Part shown: positions 8,276 to 13,400 of the stretch, piece after piece
Position numbering within the stretch: position 1 is the first letter of the stretch
Layout of the letters: the number at the start of each line of letters is the position of its first letter
Source: Desulfobulbus sp.
GTDB lineage: Bacteria; Pseudomonadota; Gammaproteobacteria; Burkholderiales; Rhodocyclaceae
Length of the DNA stretch: 13,400 bases
Direction of reading: 5' to 3'
Assembly (NCBI GenBank): GCA_009782025.1
Contig: WQUQ01000122.1
Coordinates: forward strand, 1 to 13,400
Made by a program: the position numbers and the translations under genes
Notes under the pieces: model-generated
The model's input: the letters and a program-made list of their open reading frames with translations, nothing else
Databases searched by the model: none
Told to the model about the DNA's origin: nothing

Positions 8276-8378
8276 ATTCCATTTCCCAATCAACCGATGA
8301 CTTTGTCGGCTTCGCTTGCCGTGCAACCGCACTGTCTGCGCTTCGCCTTCGCGTCCTCGGCTGATTTAAAAATGGGAT
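8276..8378 (+). repeat. 103-bp inverted-repeat element, copy 1
   Basis: This copy shares almost its whole length with the copies at 9848-9950 and 11699-11802. The ends are imperfect terminal inverted repeats, the left beginning ATTCCATTTCCCAATCA and the right ending TGATTTAAAAATGGGAT (17 of 22 bases match, the most decayed of the three). The core differs from copy 2 at one base (TGAC for TTAC near 8300). An internal hairpin GTGC-aacc-GCAC lies at 8321-8332. The element sits in the divergent spacer between ttcA and the MidA-like gene. Its right end lies about 8 nt before the possible -10 of the latter. It encodes no transposase, so the architecture is MITE-like. Confidence 0.88.
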
Positions 8379-8385
8379 AAATCGG

Positions 8386-8409
8386 TAGAATGACCGCTTT
8401 TTTCGGTCA
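8386..8409 (+). promoter_or_regulatory. Possible -10 box and start-proximal hairpin of the MidA-like gene
   Basis: TAGAAT (8386-8391) matches five of six -10 bases, but no good -35 is present in the repeat DNA upstream. A perfect 6-bp hairpin, TGACCG (8391-8396) and CGGTCA (8404-8409) with a T-rich 7-nt loop, ends 2 nt before the ATG at 8412 and takes the place where a Shine-Dalgarno sequence would be. Confidence 0.35.
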
Positions 8410-8411
8410 CT

Positions 8412-9572
8412 ATGAACAAGCTGCCGCTGCCCGACCTGGATGCCCTGGCCCACAGCCAGCGTCTGCGGCAATACCTGGCCGACGATATTGACGCGCAAGG
8501 CGGTTGGCTGTCTTTCTCCCGCTTCATGGAGGGGGTGCTGTACGCGCCGGGACTCGGCTACTACGCCGCCGGCGCGCGCAAATTCGGCGCGGCCGGCGAT
8601 TTCGTCACCGCGCCGGAGATGACGCCGCTGTTCGCCCAGTCGCTGGCCCGTCAGGTTGCCGAGGGGATGGTCGCCTCAGTCCCGGTAGTGTGCGAGGTCG
8701 GCGCCGGCTCCGGGCGTCTTGCCGCCGATCTGCTGCTGGCTCTGGAAGCGCGGCAAATTCTGCCCGAGCGCTATTTCATCCTCGATCTCTCGGCCGATCT
8801 GCGGCAACGGCAGCAGGCGACCATCGCCCAGGCCGCGGCGCATCTGGCCGGGCGCGTCGTCTGGCTCGACCGCCTGCCGGAAACCTTCTCCGGCGTCGTG
8901 CTGGCGAACGAACTGCTCGACGCCCTGCCGGTCGACATCGTCGCCTGGCGCGCCGATGGCATTTTTTCCCGCGGCGTCAGCTTGGCGGCGGATGGCGGTT
9001 TCACGTGGAACGAACGGCCGGCCAGCGGCGCGCTACTCGCCGCCGCCGAGGAAATCGCCGAGCAGTGCGGCCTGCCGCCGGGCTTTGAGAGCGAAATCGG
9101 CCTGGCCAGCCGGGCGTGGACGGCGGAATGGGGGCATCGCCTGCAACGCGGCCTGCTGTTGCTGATCGACTACGGGTTTCCGCGCCGCGAGTTCTACCAC
9201 CCGCAGCGCGGCCGCGGCACGCTGATGTGCCACTACCGCCACCGCGCCCACCCCGATCCTTTCTACCTGCCCGGCTTGCAGGACGTGACCGCCCACGTCG
9301 ATTTCACCGCCATCGCCGCCGCTGCCGACAGCGCCGGCCTCGACGCGCTCGGTTACGCCAGCCAGGGGCGCTTCCTGCTCGATTGCGGCATCCTCGACCG
9401 CCTCGGCGAGATTCCGGCCGACAGCGTCGACTACTTGCGCGCTGCCAGCGAGGTCAACAAACTGTTGTTGCCACACGAAATGGGCGAACTGTTCAAAGTG
9501 CTTGCCCTGGGCCGCGGACTGACCGAGCCGCTGTGCGGCTTTGCCACCGGCGATCAACGCCATCGGTTGTGA
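8412..9572 (+). CDS. MidA/NDUFAF7-family class I SAM-dependent methyltransferase (COG1565)
   Basis: The 386-residue protein belongs to the family of the mitochondrial complex I assembly factor NDUFAF7/MidA, an arginine methyltransferase. The substrate of the bacterial members is not established. Diagnostic stretches are GDFVTAPEMTPLF (62-74), the SAM-binding loop EVGAGSGRLAADL (95-107), the conserved ANELLDALP, LLLIDYGFPRREFYHPQRGRGTL, and the C-terminal QDVTAHVDFTAIAAAA. Length is normal. The start at 8412 is supported by homology rather than by a ribosome binding site, because a small hairpin occupies the space just upstream. It is divergent from ttcA. After its stop comes an AT-rich stretch with the promoter of the next gene. 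Confidence 0.9.
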   Translation: MNKLPLPDLDALAHSQRLRQYLADDIDAQGGWLSFSRFMEGVLYAPGLGYYAAGARKFGAAGDFVTAPEMTPLFAQSLARQVAEGMVASVPVVCEVGAGSGRLAADLLLALEARQILPERYFILDLSADLRQRQQATIAQAAAHLAGRVVWLDRLPETFSGVVLANELLDALPVDIVAWRADGIFSRGVSLAADGGFTWNERPASGALLAAAEEIAEQCGLPPGFESEIGLASRAWTAEWGHRLQRGLLLLIDYGFPRREFYHPQRGRGTLMCHYRHRAHPDPFYLPGLQDVTAHVDFTAIAAAADSAGLDALGYASQGRFLLDCGILDRLGEIPADSVDYLRAASEVNKLLLPHEMGELFKVLALGRGLTEPLCGFATGDQRHRL

Positions 9573-9593
9573 TTTTTCTCTGATTTGTTGTTA

Positions 9594-9621
9594 TTGCAAT
9601 TTCAGGGTCAGCCACTATACT
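9594..9621 (+). promoter_or_regulatory. Sigma-70-type promoter of the YjfB-like gene
   Basis: TTGCAA (9594-9599), a 16-nt spacer and TATACT (9616-9621) make a good sigma-70 promoter with start near 9628. A perfect hairpin TGAAACG-agga-CGTTTCA (9621-9638) overlaps the expected start point and may be an operator. The ribosome binding site GGAGTGA (9643-9649) follows. Confidence 0.6.
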
Positions 9622-9656
9622 GAAACGAGGACGTTTCATCACGGAGTGAAAACCAA

Positions 9657-9848
9657 ATGGACATTGGCTCGATCGGCAACCTGAGTCCGGCGCTGTCGCA
9701 AGCGCGGACGGGCGATGCGGTGGCTCTCTTGGTGATGAAAAAGGCTATCGACGCGCAAGCCCAGTCGGCCTTGCAATTGCTGGAGGCTTTGCCGCCCGCG
9801 ACCAGCAATCCCGCTCATCTGGGCAACCGCGTCGACATCAGGGTTTGA
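9657..9848 (+). CDS. Small YjfB-like putative motility protein
   Basis: This is a 63-residue soluble protein, MDIGSIGNLS at the start, then a helix (about 21-46, AVALLVMKKAIDAQAQSALQLLEAL), a Pro/Ala turn and a short C-terminus. The MDI start, the VMKKAxDxQAxxALQLLEALP pattern and the size fit the YjfB putative motility protein family, whose function is not known. The gene has its own promoter and a good ribosome binding site, GGAGTGA, 7 nt before the ATG, so it is real. The stop codon TGA shares its last base with the first base of repeat copy 2. It converges with the hydrolase gene, and the two 3' ends lie inside the same repeat. No flagellar gene is nearby. Confidence 0.75.
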   Translation: MDIGSIGNLSPALSQARTGDAVALLVMKKAIDAQAQSALQLLEALPPATSNPAHLGNRVDIRV

Positions 9849-9950
9849 TTCCATTTCCAAATCAACCGATTACTTTGTCGGCTTCGCTTGCCGTGCAACC
9901 GCACTGTCTGCGCTTCGCCTTCGCGTCCTCGGCTGATTTGAAAATGGAAT
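9848..9950 (+). repeat. 103-bp inverted-repeat element, copy 2 (partly protein-coding)
   Basis: The ends ATTCCATTTCCAAATCA and TGATTTGAAAATGGAAT form a 22-bp terminal inverted repeat with two mismatches. The core is nearly identical to copy 1, and the hairpin GTGC-aacc-GCAC lies at 9893-9904. This copy fills the space between two convergent genes. Its first base is the last base of the YjfB-like stop codon, and on the reverse strand it encodes the last 26 residues and the TAA stop of the hydrolase. A base unique to this copy (T9871, where copies 1 and 3 have G in the same orientation) creates that stop. No target duplication is evident. Confidence 0.9.
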
Positions 9951-10748
9951 GAGCGTCGCCAGCCAGTCGCGTACCGTGGCCGCTACCAGCGGCCATTCTT
10001 TTTCGTGGGTCACAGCGTGGCCCATACCGCGGAAAATGTGGCAGGGCAGACCGTAGGTGTGAGCCGTGCTCTGCACCAGAAAGGCCGGCATCAGCACGTC
10101 GCGTTCGGCGCCGAGAATCAGCATCGGCGGGCGGTGCATGGCGAGCAGATTGGGCAGGTTGAACATCGACATGTCCCACAGCGCCCGCTGCGATTCCTGT
10201 TGCAGCTTGCCCAGCCAGGTCGCCAGCATGGCCTCGTCCACCTCGCCGGCGAACAGCGCTTCGCGCAGCGTGGCGGTATCGGTGTAATGGCCGGCCAGAA
10301 TGCGGTTGATCTCGGCGAACAACTGCGGCTTTTGCAGCAACAGATGAAATTGCGCAGCGATCAGTCCCTGCGGCGGCACCGAGCAGAGGAGGGCGGCGCC
10401 GGGAACGTCGTGCCGTTCGAGAAACTTCTGCGCCACGAACCCGCCCATCGAATGCCCGATCAATACGGGCGGCTCGCCCAGCCAGTCGACGGCGGCGACG
10501 ACGTCATCGACGTAATCGGCAATGGAAAACCAGTTGATGCGTTCCAGACCCTCGCTGCCGCCGTGACCGCGCAACGACAGCGCGTGGCAGGCGTAGCCGG
10601 CGGCGGCAAAAAAGGGCATGAAGGTTTCGCTCCACATCCAGGCGCCGGCGAAAGCGCCGTGGATGAACAGCAGCGGCGGGCGAGACGAGCGCCGTTTGGG
10701 CAGGCAGGAGAGAAGTTCGAGTCCTTCGATGGCGTGGCGCTGGATCAT
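9870..10748 (-). CDS. Alpha/beta-hydrolase fold protein with repeat-encoded C-terminal tail
   Basis: This is a 292-residue alpha/beta hydrolase with a complete apparent triad: nucleophile Ser100 in GHSMGG, acid Asp217 in GAERDVLMP and His244 in FRGMGHAVTHE. The oxyanion motif HGAF is at 30-33. A lid region lies at about 130-190. The fold ends at VRDWLATL (259-266). Residues 267-292 (IPFSNQPRTRRRSADSAVAR and six more) are encoded by repeat copy 2, are Arg-rich and are not expected in homologues. The substrate is unknown. Lipase, esterase, peptidase or acyl-transfer roles are possible. The ATG at 10748 is preferred because the fold starts at once after it, although the frame is open upstream to 10877. 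A weak promoter is seen at 10774-10803. Confidence 0.85.
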   Translation of the reverse strand: MIQRHAIEGLELLSCLPKRRSSRPPLLFIHGAFAGAWMWSETFMPFFAAAGYACHALSLRGHGGSEGLERINWFSIADYVDDVVAAVDWLGEPPVLIGHSMGGFVAQKFLERHDVPGAALLCSVPPQGLIAAQFHLLLQKPQLFAEINRILAGHYTDTATLREALFAGEVDEAMLATWLGKLQQESQRALWDMSMFNLPNLLAMHRPPMLILGAERDVLMPAFLVQSTAHTYGLPCHIFRGMGHAVTHEKEWPLVAATVRDWLATLIPFSNQPRTRRRSADSAVARQAKPTK

Positions 10749-10773
10749 GGCGGGCAGTCGGGAGCAAGGCGTG

Positions 10774-10803
10774 ATTAAATGCGACTTTTCCCCGGCAAGG
10801 CAA
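10774..10803 (-). promoter_or_regulatory. Possible promoter of the hydrolase gene
   Basis: On the reverse strand TTGCCT (10803-10798) is followed after 18 nt by TTTAAT (10779-10774). Transcription would start near 10767, giving a leader of about 19 nt. It lies in the 66-nt divergent gap between the hydrolase and the DUF2905 gene. No equally good forward promoter is seen. Confidence 0.35.
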
Positions 10804-10814
10804 GACAAACGATC

Positions 10815-11012
10815 ATGATGAAATGGATTTTGACCCTGGTCATTGCCATTTTTCTGCTCGGCATCCTGACGCCGCACCTTGCCCGCTTCATCCGCTTTGG
10901 CCGCTTGCCGGGCGATCTGACCTGGCGCTGGCGCGGCCGCAGCTATGCCTTTCCCTTTGCTTCGATCCTGCTGCTGTCCCTGCTGTTGTGGCTGTTGGGC
11001 CGCCTGCTGTAA
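10815..11012 (+). CDS. DUF2905 family small membrane protein
   Basis: This is a 65-residue protein with two predicted membrane helices (about 4-20 and 46-63) joined by a short polar loop. The loop GRLPGDLTWRWRGRSYAFPF followed by ASILLLSLLLWLL is the DUF2905 pattern (GRLPGD, an aromatic/basic stretch, FPF, then a hydrophobic helix). Function is unknown for the family. The start is one of two adjacent ATGs (10815 or 10818). The AAGG at 10797-10800 is rather far upstream. The gene is divergent from the hydrolase and convergent with the response regulator, with 25 nt between the two stop codons. Confidence 0.85.
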   Translation: MMKWILTLVIAIFLLGILTPHLARFIRFGRLPGDLTWRWRGRSYAFPFASILLLSLLLWLLGRLL

Positions 11013-11037
11013 TAGCCCGCTGGATGCCCGGGGCCGA

Positions 11038-11577
11038 TTACGCCTCGGGACGGCGCGTGATGGCGCGGCGTGGAATTTGTTGCTCGTCGAGCAGGCGCTC
11101 GATGTGGAAGAACACTTCCTGGCGCGAAAAGGGTTTTTTCATGAAGCCGTCGGCGCCAATGCGGGTGCCGAAGAACTGTTCCATGGCCTGTTCGTTGCCG
11201 CTCATCATGATGACCGGGATGTCGCGCGTCGCCGGGTCGCGGCGGAGGGTGCGCAAGGCGGCGAAACCGTTCATGCCGGGCAGCATGATGTCGAGGAAGA
11301 TCAAATCCGGACGCTGGCTGGGCAGGGCAGCCAGGCCCGATTCGGCGTCCAGCGCCTCGGAGGTTTCATAGCCGGCCGAGCGCAGGAATTTGCGCAGCAC
11401 CGTGAGAATGGTCTTGGAATCGTCGATGATGAGCGCCCGCGTGCCTTCACGGGCGTTGATCCGGGACCGCTGGCGGCGTTCCTCGCCGGACTGGGCAACG
11501 TTCACCTTGGGCGGCGGCGCGGCTGGAGCGGGCGGCGGGGAGCGGAACAGGGCTTGCAACCGGGCGAATATTCCCAT
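11038..11577 (-). CDS. Single-domain response regulator with proline-rich N-terminal extension
   Basis: The 179-residue protein has an N-terminal segment (1-45) rich in Pro, Ala and Arg, including SPPPAPAAPPPK, and then a CheY-like receiver domain (about 47-170). Receiver residues are all present: Asp52-Asp53, phospho-acceptor Asp96 in LIFLDIMLPGMNG, Ser126 in MMSGN and Lys148-Pro149 in MKKPF. No DNA-binding or enzymatic output domain follows, so it probably acts by protein contact, as CheY- or PilG/PilH-type regulators do. The partner kinase is not in the window. A ribosome binding site AAGGA lies 6 nt before the ATG, and a good promoter lies upstream. Confidence 0.9.
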   Translation of the reverse strand: MGIFARLQALFRSPPPAPAAPPPKVNVAQSGEERRQRSRINAREGTRALIIDDSKTILTVLRKFLRSAGYETSEALDAESGLAALPSQRPDLIFLDIMLPGMNGFAALRTLRRDPATRDIPVIMMSGNEQAMEQFFGTRIGADGFMKKPFSRQEVFFHIERLLDEQQIPRRAITRRPEA

Positions 11578-11643
11578 GGTTTTTCCTTCGGCGTGGGCTA
11601 TGCCGACGGCAAGACGGGGCCGCCGGTACGAAGTTCATCCCCT

Positions 11644-11672
11644 ATTATAAAAATGCAAAAAACATTTGTCTC
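11644..11672 (-). promoter_or_regulatory. Sigma-70-type promoter of the response regulator
   Basis: On the reverse strand GAGACA (11672-11667) is followed after exactly 17 nt by a perfect TATAAT (11649-11644). The expected start is near 11637, leaving a leader of about 60 nt before the ATG at 11577. The promoter lies just downstream of repeat copy 3, so the regulator is probably expressed independently of pepN. Confidence 0.6.
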
Positions 11673-11698
11673 GCTCTTTATCGGGGAGCGGCCGGCTC

Positions 11699-11802
11699 AT
11701 TCCATTTTCAAATCAGCCGAGGACGCGAAGGCGAAGCGAGAGACAGTACGGTTATACGGCAAGCGAAGCCGACAAAGTCATCGGTTGATTTGGAAATGGA
11801 AT
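11699..11802 (-). repeat. 104-bp inverted-repeat element, copy 3 (inverted)
   Basis: This is the same element as copies 1 and 2 in the opposite orientation, with terminal inverted repeats as in copy 2 and one extra base in the core. Read in the orientation of copies 1 and 2, the internal hairpin is GTAT-aacc-GTAC instead of GTGC-aacc-GCAC, and TCTCTCGC replaces TCTGCGC. The element lies between pepN and the response regulator, both on the reverse strand. Its end abuts pepN: the A at the end of the pepN TGA stop is the first base of the repeat. Confidence 0.9.
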
Positions 11803-13400
11803 CAGGCATCGCCGCCGAGGGCGCGGCCGATGACTTCGAGCACGTCGCGCGACAGGCCGGCATGGTCGCGGATGCGTTCGAGCGCGGCGCGGGCATGGCG
11901 CTGGCGGGCGATGTCGAATTTCTGCCAGCGGTCGAAACAACGGGCGAGGCGGGAAGCGACCTGGGGATTGCGCTCGTGCAGCGCCAGAATCTGCTCGGCC
12001 ATGAAGGCGTAGCCGCTGCCGTCGGCGGCGTTGAAGCGGACCAGGTTGGCGCCGAAGGCGCGAATCAGCGCATAAATCTTGTTGGGATTGCCGGGGTCGA
12101 AGGCCGGGTGCGCCGTCAGCGCCTTGACCGTCGCCAGGGTATCCGGCCGCCGGCTGGTCGATTGGGCGGCCAGCCACTTGTCGACGACCAGCGCCTCGTC
12201 CCGCCATTGAGCGTAGAAATCGGCCAGCGCCGCGTCGCGCTCGGCGCAATCGGCGGCCTCGACGTTGGCCAGCGCGGCCAGCGCGGCGAACTGCTCGGTC
12301 ATGTTGTCGGCGCTGCGGAATTGCCGCAGCGCCAGTTGCCGCATGGCCGGCGTGTCGAGTTCGAGCAGGTAAGAAAGACACAGGTTGCGCAATGCCCGGC
12401 GGCCGGCCTGCTCGCTGCTCGGGGCGTAGGCTTCGCTGATCGTCAGGCCGGCGTGCAGGCCGGCGAATTCGCCTTCGAGTTGCTCGGCCAGGTGTCGGCG
12501 CAAGCCGTCGCGGGCGGCATGCAGAGCCTCGGGGTCGACCGGGTCGAGCCATTCAGCCAGCGTCGTTTCACCGGGCAGGGTCAGCGCCTCGGCAACGAAG
12601 GCCGCGCCGCGCTGCTGCTGGGTTTGCAAGAGGCGGCGGGCGGCGGCGGTAAAACTGTCGGGCCAGACCGGCGCATGGCCGGCGGCAATCGCCGCCGTGG
12701 CGTCGAGGATCAGCCGCGTCGCCAGCCGCTGGCTGGCTTCCCAGGCGTTGAACGGATCCGGTTCATGGGCCAGCAGCAAGGTCAATTCTTCTGCCGTATA
12801 AGCGAAATCGACGATAACCGGGGCCGAAAAATCGCGCAGCAATGACGGCGTTGGCGGCGCGGCGATGTTCTCGAAAACGAAGGTTTGCGTCGTTTCGCGC
12901 AAGGGCAGCAGGCGCTCGCTGTCCGGCAAGAGGCTGCCGTCGGCTTTGAACAGCGCGACGGCGAGCGGAATCAGATACGGCGCGTCGTCGCTGGCGCGCG
13001 GGTTGGACTGCGTGCAGGTCAGCGTGTAACGGCGGCGCTCGGCATCCCAGGTACCGGTGACGGCGACCCGCGGCGTGCCCGGCTGGTCGTACCAGCGCAT
13101 GAATGGCGCGAAGTCGAAGCCGGAAGCGGCCGCCATCGCGGCGACGAAATCTTCGCAGGTCACCGCCTGCCCATCGTGGCGGCGGAAATACTCGTCCATG
13201 CCGGCGCGAAAAGCCTCGCGGCCAATCAGCGTCTGGATCATGCGGATGACCTCGGCGCCCTTTTCGTAAACGGTGGCGGTGTAGAAATTGTTGATCTCGA
13301 TGTACGACGACGGGCGCACCGGATGCGCCATCGGCCCGGCATCCTCGGGAAACTGCGCGGCGCGCAGGCCCCGCACCTCGCGGATGCGGGCGATCTGGCG
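11802..13400 (-). CDS. pepN: Aminopeptidase N, C-terminal part (truncated by the window edge)
   Basis: PepN is the M1-family zinc aminopeptidase of the cytoplasm, which removes N-terminal residues from peptides. The visible 532 residues run from RQIARIREVRGLRAAQFPED to the stop and cover about 60% of a typical 870-residue PepN. They match the E. coli-type protein throughout. AGPMAHPVRP and INNFYTATVYEKGAEVIRM include the transition-state Tyr of the M1 family (fragment residue 45). Later come FRAGMDEYFRRHDGQAVTCEDF, the YDQPGTPRV segment, FVFENI, LDPVDPEAL-type helices and a final NPNKIYALIRAFGANLVRFN / NPQVASRLARCFDRW. The GAMEN and HExxH motifs lie beyond the edge. The frame is open to 13400, so there is no start here. 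The stop is at the edge of repeat copy 3. Confidence 0.97.
   Translation of the reverse strand, partial: RQIARIREVRGLRAAQFPEDAGPMAHPVRPSSYIEINNFYTATVYEKGAEVIRMIQTLIGREAFRAGMDEYFRRHDGQAVTCEDFVAAMAAASGFDFAPFMRWYDQPGTPRVAVTGTWDAERRRYTLTCTQSNPRASDDAPYLIPLAVALFKADGSLLPDSERLLPLRETTQTFVFENIAAPPTPSLLRDFSAPVIVDFAYTAEELTLLLAHEPDPFNAWEASQRLATRLILDATAAIAAGHAPVWPDSFTAAARRLLQTQQQRGAAFVAEALTLPGETTLAEWLDPVDPEALHAARDGLRRHLAEQLEGEFAGLHAGLTISEAYAPSSEQAGRRALRNLCLSYLLELDTPAMRQLALRQFRSADNMTEQFAALAALANVEAADCAERDAALADFYAQWRDEALVVDKWLAAQSTSRRPDTLATVKALTAHPAFDPGNPNKIYALIRAFGANLVRFNAADGSGYAFMAEQILALHERNPQVASRLARCFDRWQKFDIARQRHARAALERIRDHAGLSRDVLEVIGRALGGDA

Noticed and set aside
9848..9950. Repeat copy 2 as a bidirectional terminator for the convergent genes
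   Set aside because: The ends can pair, but there is no U-run after a compact GC-rich stem, and other copies lie where no terminator is needed.
8276..11802. CRISPR array from the three related repeats
   Set aside because: The copies are over 1 kb apart, in both orientations, and contain genes between them. There are no regular spacers and no cas genes.

Overview
The window is high-GC DNA (roughly 60-65% by eye) from a betaproteobacterium. The gene families and their order (recA-recX, then lptB-rpoN-hpf-ptsN-hprK, a short HPF, a RecA beginning MDDNKAKAL, divergent ttcA and MidA-type methyltransferase, DUF2905, PepN) fit the Rhodocyclales (Dechloromonas/Azonexus/Accumulibacter-like) best. This placement is inference from gene content and protein character, not from a search.

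Layout. Positions 1-387 hold no gene. They contain two long palindromic repeat units and the recA promoter region. Positions 388-6028 are one forward block: recA, recX (overlaps recA), lptB (ATGA overlap with recX), rpoN, hpf, ptsN and hprK. It joins DNA recombination, lipopolysaccharide export, sigma-54, ribosome hibernation and the regulatory nitrogen-PTS/HPr-kinase branch. A terminator-like hairpin lies between hpf and ptsN. Positions 6041-6994 (reverse) encode a class III nucleotide cyclase-like protein with a C-terminal FHA domain. Positions 7268-8134 (reverse) are ttcA, followed divergently by a MidA/NDUFAF7-type methyltransferase (8412-9572). The second part holds a small YjfB-like protein (9657-9848), an alpha/beta hydrolase (reverse, 9870-10748), a DUF2905 membrane protein (10815-11012), a single-domain response regulator (reverse, 11038-11577) and the C-terminal 532 residues of aminopeptidase N (reverse, 11802 to the window edge).

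The genes are mostly housekeeping. What stands out is the repeat DNA. A 103-104 bp element with about 22-bp imperfect terminal inverted repeats occurs three times (8276-8378, 9848-9950, 11699-11802). It has MITE-like architecture and no transposase. It is not confined to spacers: copy 2 encodes the last 26 residues and the stop codon of the hydrolase and contributes a base to the stop codon of the YjfB-like gene, and copy 3 contributes a base to the pepN stop codon. A different palindrome cluster is inserted in frame in the N-terminus of lptB, and a third palindrome family lies upstream of recA. The genome therefore appears to carry several families of small palindromic elements, some of which have become protein-coding.

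I found no CRISPR array, tRNA, rRNA, transposase or defence system, and I do not claim a new multi-gene system here. The candidate for something undescribed is the 103-104 bp repeat family.
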